Numbered from the stretch's first letter, positions 25,204 to 35,102 are shown. The stretch: DNA of 64,000 nt from Enterovibrio gelatinilyticus (GCF_028683095.1 NZ_JAJUBC010000007.1:124001-188000), one strand, 5' to 3'. Made by a program: numbers and translations. Notes: a model not told the origin generated them from the sequence alone.

Positions 25204-25220
25204 CCCATGGGTGCCTTTTT
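25204..25220. terminator. Right half of the split terminator, with target duplication 25204-25211
   Basis: CCCATGGGTGCCTTTTT continues the palindrome begun by AAAAAAGGCACCCATGGG at 22525-22542. Before insertion the combined sequence would have been a perfect bidirectional terminator between the DUF3307 gene and terC. Confidence 0.75.
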
Positions 25221-25243
25221 GATGTGTGAAGACCTAGCTAGCG

Positions 25244-26206
25244 TTAACTAGCTACTCTCTCAAGTTGACGCTGTTTCCAAATAGAAGCACCAATACCAAC
25301 GGTCAAGGAGGCCAAAATAACGCCCAGTGAAACCGGTGTAGCGATAGCAAATGGTGTTTCAATCAGTAGCATTTTCGTACCGATAAAGCACAGCATGAAC
25401 GCAAGCGTATGGTGAAGATACGCAAACTTAGTCAGCATGCCACCGAGAACGAAGTACAAAGAACGTAAACCTAGTAATGCAAATACGTTCGCAGCCAAGA
25501 CCAAGTAGGGTTCTTGAGTAACGGCAAAGATTGCAGGGATAGAATCCAGTGCAAACATCACGTCCGTCATCGCAATCACCATCACTACCACCAGCATTGG
25601 TGTAGCAAGAATGCCTAGCGAATCGCGGGTGAATAGCTTGTTTCCATCGTAATCAGGACTAACGCGCAAAAAGCGTTTCACCAATCTAACCGCAAAGCTG
25701 TCTGAGAAGGACTCGTTTTCTTCGCCATGTTGACGCCACATTTGTACGCCAGTCCAAATCAAGAAGAAACCAAACAGGTACAACACGAAGTGGAACTGCG
25801 CAATCAATGGCGCACCCAGAGAAATCATAATGCCACGCAATACCAATGCGCCGACAATACCGAGCATTAATATACGAGGAACGTGATTTTCAGGCACTTT
25901 GAACTGTGCAAAGATCAACGCGAACACAAACAAGTTATCGACGCTCAGCGATTTTTCAAGCAAGTAACCCGTGATAAACGAGGTGGCTGCTTCGCCGTTT
26001 GTCAGTTCACTGACGGGTGCCATATGTGGCCAATATAGATAAATAGCACCAGCAAATGCGAACGCGAGGGAGAACCAGAACACACTCCACATAGCGGCGC
26101 TGCGAAAACTGATCTTTCCACGAGTGATAAGCAGGTCGATGCCAAGCATCAAAACGGTAAGAACTAACAGGCCTTCGTAACCTGAGAAAAGTTCACTTAG
26201 GAACAT
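25244..26206 (-). CDS. TerC family inner-membrane protein (Alx-like)
   Basis: 320 residues, about nine hydrophobic segments. Family landmarks include LVLTVLMLGIDLLI near the start, LLEKSLSVDNLFVFALIF, and TDVMFALDSIPAIFAVTQEPYLVLAANVFALLGLRSLYF, with acidic residues inside helices thought to coordinate metal. TerC/Alx proteins export manganese and relate to pH and tellurite responses. The ATG at 26206 has GGAGG upstream. The leader carries a yybP-ykoY-type manganese riboswitch and a hairpin masking this ribosome site, which fits Mn export. Confidence 0.9.
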   Translation of the reverse strand: MFLSELFSGYEGLLVLTVLMLGIDLLITRGKISFRSAAMWSVFWFSLAFAFAGAIYLYWPHMAPVSELTNGEAATSFITGYLLEKSLSVDNLFVFALIFAQFKVPENHVPRILMLGIVGALVLRGIMISLGAPLIAQFHFVLYLFGFFLIWTGVQMWRQHGEENESFSDSFAVRLVKRFLRVSPDYDGNKLFTRDSLGILATPMLVVVMVIAMTDVMFALDSIPAIFAVTQEPYLVLAANVFALLGLRSLYFVLGGMLTKFAYLHHTLAFMLCFIGTKMLLIETPFAIATPVSLGVILASLTVGIGASIWKQRQLERVAS

Positions 26207-26210
26207 GACA

Positions 26211-26227
26211 CCTCCGGTGCGCGGAGG
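26211..26227 (-). promoter_or_regulatory. Hairpin sequestering the terC ribosome binding site
   Basis: On the minus strand CCTCCG pairs perfectly with CGGAGG around a 5-nt loop, and GGAGG is the terC Shine-Dalgarno. The riboswitch upstream could open or close it. Confidence 0.65.
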
Positions 26228-26287
26228 AATAGGGGGCAAAAGGAGCACCTAACCAACCACGCAGCTATAAGCAGATAAGCGAATAAA

Positions 26288-26391
26288 TGGCGTTGGTCTC
26301 GTCAAAATACAGTGAAACTGTATTCTCGCGTGCCGGTAGCATTAGCTACGGGATGACGACAGCGCGACGGAATGACTACTCCCCAAAACGG
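26288..26391 (-). ncRNA. yybP-ykoY (manganese) riboswitch in the terC leader
   Basis: Read on the minus strand, the conserved opening GGGGAGTAG is at 26384-26376, followed by a CATCCCG paired region, a short P3-like hairpin (ATACAGTTTCACTGTAT), and the strongly conserved closing element TTTGACGAGACCAACGCC. Order and spacing match the yybP-ykoY family, known to sense Mn2+ upstream of terC/alx genes. A weak promoter (TTTCCA, 17 bp, TACTAT) lies just upstream at about 26424-26396. Confidence 0.85.
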
Positions 26392-26685
26392 CGCAATAGT
26401 AGAGCTTTTCTGACAAATTGGAAACAAGAAAATGCTTTGTAAAGAAGGTTTTAATCGGGCGTAGATAAAACTCTTTTTTATTCAAAGGATTGATAGCATA
26501 GAGGCTGAAGCGAGTGTGAATATGACTTTTGACGTTTTGCATCGTCAACTGGTTTTTCTCAAGCAGAAAAGCATGCAGAACATGGGTGGATACAAACTAT
26601 GAAAACTGCAAATGGCAAGGCATGTTGCTCTAATCCTCCGTATGAGAGAAGTAGAGCAACGAGGTGATAATATTGCGGGTGACGG
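26392..26685. other. Intergenic region between the terC leader and the chemoreceptor gene
   Basis: About 290 bp holding the probable terC promoter near 26396-26424 (minus strand) and the hairpin at 26624-26660. A 68-codon minus-strand frame has no support. Confidence 0.45.
26624..26660 (-). terminator. Hairpin downstream of the chemoreceptor gene
   Basis: GTTGCTCTA and TAGAGCAAC form a perfect 9-bp stem with a 19-nt loop, 25 bp beyond the stop codon. There is no U-tract. Confidence 0.4.
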
Positions 26686-28575
26686 CTAGATGTTGAATTT
26701 AGAGATAGCAGAAGTTAATTGTTGATTTGATGCTGACAACTTTTGAACATTGGCGAGTGTGGCTTCTCCACTTTCACCCAATCGGTCTACCATTTGGCTG
26801 ATTGAATGAATGCTCTCGCTGATCTCATTTGAAGCTTGGCTCTGGGTTTGTGTGATTTCAGTAATATGGCTATTCAAGTTGTTTATTTCTTCTACGGATG
26901 TGCTCATGATATCTAAGTTGCTATCAACAAGATTGGTCTGCTCAACTGATTTTTGACAACTGTTTTTCGTATTTTCAATTGCTCGAACCGCGTTCACAGT
27001 ACCTTCGTTGAGTTTTTGTAGCATATCATTGATTTCTGATGTGCTTTGTTGAGTACGGCTGGCAAGCGCTCGTACCTCATCTGCAACAACGGCGAACCCG
27101 CGGCCTTGTTCTCCCGCCCTTGCTGCCTCTATGGCGGCATTCAGGGCGAGTAGATTAGTTTGTTCAGCAATGTCACCGATTACCGTGAGTACGGATGCTA
27201 TCTTATCTGCATTGTCACTCATGGTCTGAATGTCGTTCTCCATCAGGGTTATTTCGCTAAGCAGGGCGTTTACGCTTTGTACTGATTGGCTGACTTGTTG
27301 TTTTGATTCAGCGGTTTGCTCATGGGTTTTCTGCGTGCAACTTAACGCTTCTGACGCGCTGCTTGCAACCGTATCTACCGTTGAGTTCATGCTCTCAACG
27401 CGAGAAACCACAAGCAAGGTTTCTTGTTTGTGATGGGTTAGCACGTCGTGATTCTCAACGGTTTTTGCTTTAACGTCTTTAACTTCAGAAGATATATTCG
27501 CGGTCGCGTTTGAAATTCCACCTACGATGTCTTGGAGATTTTGTGCAACCTCATTGATGCCTCGTGCAATAACACTGATTTCATCATTGGTATTCACGTC
27601 CACTCGCGCGGTGAGATCCCCTTTAGCCAGTTTCTTCATCACACGCATAACCTGGGACAGAGGTTTGAGCAGTTTGCTGACCAGAAACAAGGTGATCACC
27701 ATCACAAGGATGACCTGAACGAGAGAGAAAATGAGCGAATCCGTTCGGCTAGAGACGACCGTTTGATAGGCGTATTCTTGGTTCATGGCAACCGCTAAAT
27801 ACCACGGCGTACCTTCAATTGATGTGATATTGAATAGATAAGGGCGATTGGCAAGGGTCAGTTCGCTGACTATCGGGTTGGCTGCAAGTGTCGGAAGAGT
27901 TTCTGATGTCAATTGAGGAGACATTTCGCTGGCATTGGTCAACAGCAGCGATGTATCGACGCTTGCTAGCAGCGTTGCGTGGTTATCGAGCAACATGGCT
28001 TGCGTATTCTCACCACTAATGCTGTTGATATAGTTGATGAGCTGTTTGATTTTAATATCGCCCGCAACCACGGCTTGCTCGCCAGATGTTCGCGTGTATT
28101 GCTGAGCTATAGTGACAACCAATTCTCCAGTCACTGAGTCTTTATAAGGCGCTGTAATGACAGGGTCTGTTGCGCTGATGGCTTCGATATACCAAGGTCT
28201 CTCCCTTGGGTCATAGCCTTCACTCGATGGCTTGCCGTTGTAACGAATCATATCGCCAGTACCCGTTCCGATATATACAGACTGAAATCCACCAGAGAGG
28301 CGCGCTTGATTGAGATAAGCGGGTAGTGTGGAGCCTGGCTCTAAAGCCAAGTCGGATTGCTTTGCGCTTTGAATGATCTCAATGCGGGGTTGTATCCAGT
28401 TCTGAATGCCTTTTGCACTAGCTGTTCCAACGGAGTCGATGAATCTGCTAACCGAATCTTCTGTATAGCTAACCAATTGTTGATCTTGCCGTTGATATTG
28501 AACAACAGCGACAATAATGATGATGCTGGCAATCGCTAGGGAAATCTTGTGTTTAATCGAACGGGGCATCAGCAT
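26686..28575 (-). CDS. Methyl-accepting chemotaxis protein with dCache-type sensor
   Basis: 629 residues: short cytoplasmic start, membrane helix about 8-25, a periplasmic double-Cache-like domain (about 30-280, with [33 protein letters not shown], the typical dCache membrane-proximal signature), second helix about 283-305, HAMP, then a long signalling hairpin whose tip reads [40 protein letters not shown]. Such receptors often bind amino acids or carboxylates directly. No CheR-binding pentapeptide is at the C-terminus (it ends AISKFNI). The ATG at 28575 has AGAGG at correct spacing. Confidence 0.92.
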   Translation of the reverse strand: MLMPRSIKHKISLAIASIIIIVAVVQYQRQDQQLVSYTEDSVSRFIDSVGTASAKGIQNWIQPRIEIIQSAKQSDLALEPGSTLPAYLNQARLSGGFQSVYIGTGTGDMIRYNGKPSSEGYDPRERPWYIEAISATDPVITAPYKDSVTGELVVTIAQQYTRTSGEQAVVAGDIKIKQLINYINSISGENTQAMLLDNHATLLASVDTSLLLTNASEMSPQLTSETLPTLAANPIVSELTLANRPYLFNITSIEGTPWYLAVAMNQEYAYQTVVSSRTDSLIFSLVQVILVMVITLFLVSKLLKPLSQVMRVMKKLAKGDLTARVDVNTNDEISVIARGINEVAQNLQDIVGGISNATANISSEVKDVKAKTVENHDVLTHHKQETLLVVSRVESMNSTVDTVASSASEALSCTQKTHEQTAESKQQVSQSVQSVNALLSEITLMENDIQTMSDNADKIASVLTVIGDIAEQTNLLALNAAIEAARAGEQGRGFAVVADEVRALASRTQQSTSEINDMLQKLNEGTVNAVRAIENTKNSCQKSVEQTNLVDSNLDIMSTSVEEINNLNSHITEITQTQSQASNEISESIHSISQMVDRLGESGEATLANVQKLSASNQQLTSAISKFNI

Positions 28576-28767
28576 TGTTAAGCCTCTCAATTGTCTATGT
28601 GTCTCTAAATTGAATCACATTAGTTAGCATAGAACAGACATCCCTTTTGTACTTCCCGGTACCGTCTATAAATTTGTGAAAAGGCAAGGAAGTAGAAGAA
28701 CGATATATGAGGTAGAGCTACAGTGGCCACTTTCGAATACCGAATATGATAGTCGGCGATGTTGTAA

Positions 28768-28792
28768 TAAAAAACCTCCATTAGGAGGCTTG
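28768..28792 (-). terminator. Intrinsic terminator of the sarcosine oxidase operon
   Basis: On the minus strand AAGCCTCC pairs with GGAGGTTTT around TAAT and is followed by TTTT, 24 bp past the stop of the last operon gene. Confidence 0.85.
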
Positions 28793-28815
28793 ATTTTGGA
28801 TACGGGAAATTCTGA

Positions 28816-29802
28816 TTACTGCGGACCAGAAGATAATCGCAGTGCTAGTTCCCACAAAGACTCTGGCACATCAACTTCGGTCAGCTCGTTAATATATTGC
28901 CCCGGTAGGCGGGTTCCTTCGTCTTGGGAAACTAAATCTGCAACTTGCTGGCAGCGTTCGTAGAAGTATTCAGAGTTTGCAGGGTCAATCACCAGAAAGT
29001 ACTGACCGAGATCGTGTGGGTCGCCATTGGTGGCTTTTAGCGGTTTAACAAACTGAGAGGCAATACCGCCTGTGAGACCTGCTGTTAGCAGTTCTGCCAT
29101 TAAACCAAATCCCCAACCTTTATATCCGCCCGCTGAAACCAAAGAACCCGCCAAGGCTTTATGTGGGTCCGTGGTGGGGTTGCCATCTTCATCTAGCGCC
29201 CAGCCTTCGGGAATGCTTTCTCCCGCTTCTTTCGCCATGGTGATTTTGCCGAGAGCGACAACCGTCGTGGATTGGTCAAACTGCATTGCAATGCCGCCAT
29301 CGCCGTCTGGTACAGAGAAAGCGACTGGGTTGGTGCCGATGGTGCGAATTTTCCCACCCGGTGGTGCAACGATGGGCGAAGAGTTGGTAAAACCAATGGC
29401 GATAAAACCACGGCGAGCAATTTGCTCTGTAAAGTAGCCGAGTGATGTACAGGTGTGGCTGTGGCCAATGGCCAGTGCAGCAATACCGTTATCTTTAGCA
29501 GCATTCATGACAGTCGGAAATGCGCGAACAAACGCGGATTGCGCAAAACCAAATTTGGCATCCACCTGAACCACGCCAGACTTTGGCGTTGTAATCACAG
29601 GCTCTGCATCTTTAGAGACACGACCCGATACCAGTTGTTCACAATAACTCTGTAGATAGTAAAGCCCACAGATTCGATTCTGTCTGGATTCGTTTTTTGC
29701 AACAGCAAGCGCGACAGATTCTGCGATCCAGGGTAAAGCGCCATGCTTCTCTAGCGCAGTTTTACAAACATCATGGATCTCCGAAATGGTAATCGTTGGC
29801 AT
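28816..29802 (-). CDS. Ldh2-family (malate/lactate dehydrogenase-like) NAD(P)H oxidoreductase
   Basis: 328 residues. Family landmarks: GHSHTCTSLGYFTEQIARRGFIAIGFTNSSP, APPGGKIRTIGTNPVAFSVP and GGYKGWGFGLMAELLTAGLTG. The Ldh2/MDH2 superfamily includes 2-oxoacid reductases and the imine reductases DpkA/N-methyl-amino-acid dehydrogenase. Because the gene ends an operon for an N-methyl amine oxidase, reduction of a cyclic imine or N-methyl amino acid chemistry is plausible, but a hydroxyacid substrate cannot be excluded. AAAGGAG supports the ATG at 29802. The gap to soxG is about 190 bp. Confidence 0.8.
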   Translation of the reverse strand: MPTITISEIHDVCKTALEKHGALPWIAESVALAVAKNESRQNRICGLYYLQSYCEQLVSGRVSKDAEPVITTPKSGVVQVDAKFGFAQSAFVRAFPTVMNAAKDNGIAALAIGHSHTCTSLGYFTEQIARRGFIAIGFTNSSPIVAPPGGKIRTIGTNPVAFSVPDGDGGIAMQFDQSTTVVALGKITMAKEAGESIPEGWALDEDGNPTTDPHKALAGSLVSAGGYKGWGFGLMAELLTAGLTGGIASQFVKPLKATNGDPHDLGQYFLVIDPANSEYFYERCQQVADLVSQDEGTRLPGQYINELTEVDVPESLWELALRLSSGPQ

Positions 29803-29992
29803 ACATACTCCTTTAGAATGTGTCACTCAAATCGGGTGATTTGCTCTCAATGGTTCGTCCAAATAAAACTGCTTGAAGACGATACCTAAGCGGGAAACAC
29901 CTGATTTTGTGTTTAATAGGTCAACTCATACGGTCCTTAAATGAGTCCCTTTTCGCAGATGTCCCTTAATAGTAGTTACTATGTGGATTCGG

Positions 29993-30580
29993 TTATTGAA
30001 ACTCATGGGCCGCGTCATCGAGTGCATCCCATAAATAATCAGAACTTGAAATATCACTCAAAATGAGGAAACGCGTTTGCTTCAGATCGGTATTAGATGC
30101 GTTGACCACGACAGATGAGACACGCGCTACCGATGTTTGTGCGATGTGCCCTGATGGAAACGCGTCTGGTTGGAGGTTCACGGCACAGACTTTGGCAAAA
30201 AGCTGTGGGCATCTATCGCCAGTGAGAACAAACATCGCTGAACTGTGTTGGCAGTATAAGCGTGTTACTTGTTGATGGCTCGTTGCTGACTTTTCCATGC
30301 TGAGAATGAGATCGGTATGTTGGTTCTTAACATCAATGATCCAATACTCAGTGAAGCCAAGCCTTAACACCCACAAGCCGTTGTCCATTCTCGTTGCTTG
30401 GTTTGGTTTAGAGGGCAGCGCAATGTGGTGATCGGTCAAAAATGACGCGGTTTGCTCTCCTCTGAATCCAATGCGGTTTGAGGTTGTCGCATCGTAGAAG
30501 GAGATGGAAGACAACTGGTGATTTTGATCAATGCTGCTGTCTCTTAGCTCTGGTTGAGAACTGATTAAAAAAGAAAACAT
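29993..30580 (-). CDS. soxG: Heterotetrameric sarcosine oxidase gamma subunit-like protein
   Basis: 195 residues. The subunit is poorly conserved; the call rests on position immediately after soxA (start one base past its stop, AGGAGGT ribosome site) and on the GcvT-like tone of the sequence (LWVLRLGFTEYWIID, SSAMFVLTGDRCPQLFAKVC). An open frame extends 45 codons upstream but overlaps soxA and lacks support. In the known enzyme the gamma chain helps position the folate-binding part of alpha. Confidence 0.72.
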   Translation of the reverse strand: MFSFLISSQPELRDSSIDQNHQLSSISFYDATTSNRIGFRGEQTASFLTDHHIALPSKPNQATRMDNGLWVLRLGFTEYWIIDVKNQHTDLILSMEKSATSHQQVTRLYCQHSSAMFVLTGDRCPQLFAKVCAVNLQPDAFPSGHIAQTSVARVSSVVVNASNTDLKQTRFLILSDISSSDYLWDALDDAAHEFQ

Positions 30581-30581
30581 A

Positions 30582-33491
30582 CTAATTGACCTCCTGGCGT
30601 GCGCCATCTGGATCATAGAAGGGCAGAGGCACGACTTCTGGCCACACTTCCTTACCATCGATACGAATTGGGAACAGTGTGCCGGGTTCTTGTTGATCGA
30701 TACCCACAAATGCAAGACCTATATATGCGTCCAGCGTTGAGGAAAAATCACAGGAAGTCACATTGCCCGTGATGTTTGAATCGTGACCAGCTTTGTCTAA
30801 CACCAAATGGCCTTCTTCAGGCTTTGCCGACGATTTATCCAGTTTGAAACCAACCAATTTTCGGGTTTGTTCTCGTTGCATGACGATATCGACAGATCGA
30901 GACCCCACATAAAATGGCTTGGCTTTGGCTATCGCCCATCCCAATGACAACTCGCCGGGGTGCGACATGCCGTCGGTATCTTGACCAACAATAATATGGC
31001 CTTTTTCGAGACGAAGAAGACGCTGCGCTTCGACACCGAACGGGCGCATTCCAAATTCTTCGCCTGCTGACATCAGCAAATCCCAAATTTTGAGTGCGAA
31101 CAAGGTTGGCATGTGGATTTCATAGCCAAGTTCGCCAACAAACCCTACGCGTGCTAGTCGAACGGGCATGCGATCAATGTGTCCTTCACGGTAAAAAAGA
31201 TACGGGAACGCATCGGGTGCGAAATCCACATCAGTACACACTTTTTCAAGCACTTTTCGAGCGAGAGGGCCAGCAATATTCACGGCGGAAAAAGCAGACG
31301 TCACGTTGGCAATATCAACATTTAATCGCCATTGTGCGTTCCACTTTTTCATTTCGCGGTAAACCGCATCCACACCGCTGGTGGTGGCGGTGACATAGTA
31401 ATGATCTTCCGCTATTCGGCACGCTACGCCATCGTCCACGACCACGCCTTGTTCATTGGTTAACACGGCGTAGCGTGTTTTCCCTACTGGCTGTTTAACA
31501 AAGGCAAAGGTATACATGCGATTGAGAAATTCGGGCGCATCTGGACCGCAAACTTCAATGCCACCGAGGGTACTCACATCAATGATGCCGACGTTTTGTC
31601 GAACCGCTAGTGCTTCCTCTTGGATCAGCGCATGACGATTGCTTGGTTCACCATAATAAGCGGGACGTTGCCATGCGCCTGCAGGCATGAATTGTGCACC
31701 GAGTGCTTCATGCCTTGCATGCATCGGTGTGAGCCGAACAGGGTTAAATATTCTGCCTGCAAGATAGGCCAGTTTTTCTGGGATAAAGGGCGGACGTGCT
31801 GTTGTTACGCCTGTTTCACTGACAGTTCTGCCTGTGGATTCCGCCACAAGACGTGCAGTAGCAAGCGCTGAATGACGGCCTTGAGACGGCCCCATGCCCA
31901 CGGTGGAAAAGCGTTTAACGAGTTGAATGTCACGGTAGCCCAAACGCGTTGCATTGATGATGTCTTTAGATTGAAGGTCTTCATCGAAATCGACAAAGTC
32001 TTTGCCTTTGGGGTGGGGAAAGATGGGCCAAGGAAGGTTTGTGATTTGGTCACAGCTAATCACGTTACCAGCCACATCAGCCAACCCGATTTTGCTTAAA
32101 CATGTTTGGGCGGCACTTTCGCCGTCTGCCAACACTTTTCCGAGTGCATGAATACCATTTACGGATCCCGCCACATGGAGGTTGTCCGGCAGGTTCTTGA
32201 GTGTAAAGCGTGCGGAGGTGTCGTTATAGGTCAATTGCGCGCCTGCCTGACACAACAATTGATACGTCGGCATGTAACCCGATGACACACAGAGAAGATC
32301 GCACTCGATGGTAGAAATACGTTGCGCGACGTTGCCATTCTCATCGAGAGAATAGACCTCGACAGAGGAAAGGCGATTGTTTCGGGCTTGTGCTTCATAC
32401 ACCGTCGCACCCAGCAACACGGGGATCCCAAATCCCTGCACGGCATTAACTAAATCGGCGCAACGTTGGGTTCTACGCATATCGATGATGGAAGCGATAT
32501 CTACACCTTGTTGCGCGAGTTCGATGGCTGCAAGGTAACCGTCGTCATTGCCAGTTAACACCACGGATGTGTTACCCGGTTTAATCGCATAATGCTTCAT
32601 GAGGCGCATGGCGGCGCTGCAAAGTACAATACCGGGAAGGTCGTTGTTTCTGAAAACGACGTGCTGCTCGAATTCGCCAGATGCCACGATGCACTGCTTC
32701 GCTCTGACTTTGTACATGCGGTTGCCAGTAAGAACGGGCAGGTAGTTGTCGGTGAACCATGCGTTACATACAGCGTCCGTCAATACGCGGATCTTAGGAT
32801 GGTCGATGACAGCAGAACGAAGGGCGTTAAGCTTTTCATCGGCTATTTCACCGTTGATGTCGAACCGGTGATAGGTGAGCGCGCCACCCAACTGCTTGTT
32901 TTCATCAACAAGCAAGACCTCTGCACCACCTTGTGCAGCGGTAATGGCGGCATTCAAACCGGCAGGGCCTGCGCCGACAATCATCACATCGCAGAACAGA
33001 TAAGCTTTGTCATGGTAGGTGGGTTCAAACTGGAGGTTCGCTTTCCCCAATCCTGCCTTTTTGCGGATCAGTGGTTCCCATTTGTCCCAAATGCCTTTTG
33101 GCTTATAAAACGCACGATAGTAAAAGCCGACAGGCATAAAGCGTCCGACTTTTTCGAGTAGAGCATCTTTGTCATTTTCTAGTGAACCATTGTAATTTTG
33201 GCCCATGACCATTGGCGCTTGCGAAATATCGACACGATCTGCCAACACATTGGCTTCATCGGGAAGTTGAACCAGCGTATTGGCATCTTGACCCGCCATG
33301 GTTAATGGCCCGCGAGGACGGTGATATTTGAAAGAGCGCGACATCAGCCATTGGTTGTTTGCAATCAAGGCACTGGCGACGGTGTCGCCTTCATAGCCAA
33401 GATATTGTTTTCCTTCAAACTCAAAGCTAACGGTGCTGTCGCGAGAAATCAAAGAGCCCATAGGCGGCGACAATCGATGGTTATCAATCAT
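30582..33491 (-). CDS. soxA: Heterotetrameric sarcosine oxidase alpha subunit
   Basis: 969 residues. Residues about 15-100 are a 2Fe-2S-ferredoxin-like fold without cluster cysteines (VSFEFEGKQYLGYEGDTVASALIAN, SFKYHRPRG), then an NAD/FAD-type domain with VMIVGAGPAGLNAAITAAQGG near 170, and a C-terminal GcvT-like aminomethyltransferase domain from about 590 (HEALGAQFMPAGAWQRPAYYG, GVIDVSTLGGIEVCGPDA). The complex oxidatively demethylates sarcosine or a similar N-methyl amine and passes the one-carbon unit to tetrahydrofolate. Its start overlaps the soxD stop by 4 bp. Confidence 0.92.
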   Translation of the reverse strand: MIDNHRLSPPMGSLISRDSTVSFEFEGKQYLGYEGDTVASALIANNQWLMSRSFKYHRPRGPLTMAGQDANTLVQLPDEANVLADRVDISQAPMVMGQNYNGSLENDKDALLEKVGRFMPVGFYYRAFYKPKGIWDKWEPLIRKKAGLGKANLQFEPTYHDKAYLFCDVMIVGAGPAGLNAAITAAQGGAEVLLVDENKQLGGALTYHRFDINGEIADEKLNALRSAVIDHPKIRVLTDAVCNAWFTDNYLPVLTGNRMYKVRAKQCIVASGEFEQHVVFRNNDLPGIVLCSAAMRLMKHYAIKPGNTSVVLTGNDDGYLAAIELAQQGVDIASIIDMRRTQRCADLVNAVQGFGIPVLLGATVYEAQARNNRLSSVEVYSLDENGNVAQRISTIECDLLCVSSGYMPTYQLLCQAGAQLTYNDTSARFTLKNLPDNLHVAGSVNGIHALGKVLADGESAAQTCLSKIGLADVAGNVISCDQITNLPWPIFPHPKGKDFVDFDEDLQSKDIINATRLGYRDIQLVKRFSTVGMGPSQGRHSALATARLVAESTGRTVSETGVTTARPPFIPEKLAYLAGRIFNPVRLTPMHARHEALGAQFMPAGAWQRPAYYGEPSNRHALIQEEALAVRQNVGIIDVSTLGGIEVCGPDAPEFLNRMYTFAFVKQPVGKTRYAVLTNEQGVVVDDGVACRIAEDHYYVTATTSGVDAVYREMKKWNAQWRLNVDIANVTSAFSAVNIAGPLARKVLEKVCTDVDFAPDAFPYLFYREGHIDRMPVRLARVGFVGELGYEIHMPTLFALKIWDLLMSAGEEFGMRPFGVEAQRLLRLEKGHIIVGQDTDGMSHPGELSLGWAIAKAKPFYVGSRSVDIVMQREQTRKLVGFKLDKSSAKPEEGHLVLDKAGHDSNITGNVTSCDFSSTLDAYIGLAFVGIDQQEPGTLFPIRIDGKEVWPEVVPLPFYDPDGARQEVN

Positions 33492-33844
33492 GGCTGTGCT
33501 CCTTTCCCATCGCCGCTTTTAGCATCAATAGCGTTAGCTTTGCGTGTATCAGCATCGGAAGTATCCGTGTCGAAAGTGACTCTTTCTTTGTATATTTCAC
33601 TGGGATCATAGGTTCGAATAATCTCATCTGAGGCGGTGTGTCGTTCTGCAATAAACCAATAGCCAGAGGCGCTGTGAAACCACCACTCTTTGACGATTTT
33701 GATGGTGTTGTCTGAATAGAACACATATTCCGCCCATGCTTTGTCAGAGCAGTTTTTATGGTCGGGCATGGCTTTCACTTCGCCGCCATAGACAAATTCA
33801 TTGATGTTTCTTGGGCCGTTCAAGGGACAAGGCATTATCTTCAT
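33488..33844 (-). CDS. soxD: Heterotetrameric sarcosine oxidase delta subunit, degenerate zinc site
   Basis: 118 residues from the ATG at 33844 (AGGAG upstream; an in-frame extension is inside soxB). The start MKIMPCPLNGPRNINEFVYGGE and the following W-A-E-Y-V-F-Y-S-D-N and EWWFHSASGYWF segments match the delta family. Known delta subunits bind zinc through CPxCG and HxxxC; here only Cys6 and the histidine remain, while the second cysteine of each pair is replaced (N9 and G). The C-terminal tail (about 25 residues, D/T/K rich) is longer than usual. Confidence 0.85.
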   Translation of the reverse strand: MKIMPCPLNGPRNINEFVYGGEVKAMPDHKNCSDKAWAEYVFYSDNTIKIVKEWWFHSASGYWFIAERHTASDEIIRTYDPSEIYKERVTFDTDTSDADTRKANAIDAKSGDGKGAQP

Positions 33845-33854
33845 ATCACTACTC

Positions 33855-35102
33855 CTAATGGCTCGCGGCCGTGGCCCCCATTTCGTTGACTTGTCGGAAT
33901 GCATCAAACCTGTCCATAGCAAACGGTGCGATCAGATCTGGCACTTTCCCGCCAGATGCCACCAGTTCTGCCAGGGATTTTCCGCAGATCGGCGTGGCTT
34001 TAAAACCCCACGTTCCCCAGCCTGCATCCAAGTAGTAATTGTCGACGGGGCTCAACCCCATGATTGGGCTATAGTCGCTGGTCATGTCCGTTGTGCCAGC
34101 CCATTGGCGCAGCAATTTGAAATTGGCCATGAAGGGGAACATTTCTATCGCGCTGGCGATCAGGCTTTCTTTCAAATCAAGCGTCGAGCGCGTGTTGTAA
34201 AGCGGGTAAGGATCGGAGCCTCCGCCGAACACAATTTCACCTCGACCCGTTTGCTGTACATAGCAATGGAGGGCTGAAGAACTGACCAGTGGGTCGAGGA
34301 AAGGTTTAACGGGCGTGGTCACCATGGCTTGCAGGGGATAACTGGTAAGCGGCATTCTAAAACCCGCCATGGCAGCAACAATCGAGCTGTGTCCTGCAAC
34401 GGCTTGTACCACAGCACCACAGCCGACGGTTCCTCGGTTGGTCTCGACCGACACGACTTTTCCGTTTTCGGTGTTGATGTTGGTTACTTCCGTCAGTTGA
34501 TGTAACTCAACGCCACGTTGTGTTGCGCCTTTCGCGTAGCCCCAGGCTACGGCGTCATGCCTTGCTGTCGCGCCATCCATGTGCCAAAGGCCTGCAAGAA
34601 TAGGAAGATCCGCAGGGTTCATGTTGAGGGTAGGGACAAGCTCTCGAATTTGTTGGGGGTCGATGAGTTCTGTCCGTCCACCAAAATGCTTATTCACTTC
34701 GGTACGTTGTCTGAAAGATCGAACGGTTGCATCAGTGTGGGCAAGTGTTAGCTGTCCGCGAGAGGAGTACATGATGTTGAAATCAAATTCATTCGAGAGG
34801 TTTTGGAATAGCTTCACTGACTCGCTATAGAACTTCACACCTTCGGACGTGAGGTAGTTTGAGCGAATAACTGCGGTGTTTCGTGCGGTGTTACCGCCGC
34901 CAAGGTAACCCTTTTCCAAAATCGCGACGTTGGTAATGCCGTGATATTTCGCGAGGTAATACGCCGTTGCGACGCCGTGTCCGCCGCCACCAATGATGAC
35001 CACATCATAGTGGCGTTTGAGATCGGTCTGGATGGGGAGGTCCATGTCCTTCTCAAAAGGATAATCGTTACTAAGACCGTATTTTAATAATGAAAAAGGC
35101 AC
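33855..35102 (-). CDS. soxB: Heterotetrameric sarcosine oxidase beta subunit
   Basis: 415 residues. The FAD motif VVIIGGGGHGVATAYYLAKYHGITNVAILEKGYLGGGNTARNT is typical of SoxB, which carries noncovalent FAD and, with alpha, a covalent FMN. Later landmarks: YVQQTGRGEIVFGGGSDPYP and WAGTTDMTSDYSPIMG and DAGWGTWGFKATPICG. The start is GTG at 35102 with GAGGGA upstream and matches the usual FSLLKYG opening. soxD begins 10 bp after its stop. Confidence 0.93.
   Translation of the reverse strand: MPFSLLKYGLSNDYPFEKDMDLPIQTDLKRHYDVVIIGGGGHGVATAYYLAKYHGITNVAILEKGYLGGGNTARNTAVIRSNYLTSEGVKFYSESVKLFQNLSNEFDFNIMYSSRGQLTLAHTDATVRSFRQRTEVNKHFGGRTELIDPQQIRELVPTLNMNPADLPILAGLWHMDGATARHDAVAWGYAKGATQRGVELHQLTEVTNINTENGKVVSVETNRGTVGCGAVVQAVAGHSSIVAAMAGFRMPLTSYPLQAMVTTPVKPFLDPLVSSSALHCYVQQTGRGEIVFGGGSDPYPLYNTRSTLDLKESLIASAIEMFPFMANFKLLRQWAGTTDMTSDYSPIMGLSPVDNYYLDAGWGTWGFKATPICGKSLAELVASGGKVPDLIAPFAMDRFDAFRQVNEMGATAASH

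Noticed and set aside
30582-30715. Longer soxG start inside soxA
   Set aside because: The 45 upstream codons are an out-of-frame reading of soxA; the ATG at 30580 has AGGAGGT and the normal gene spacing.
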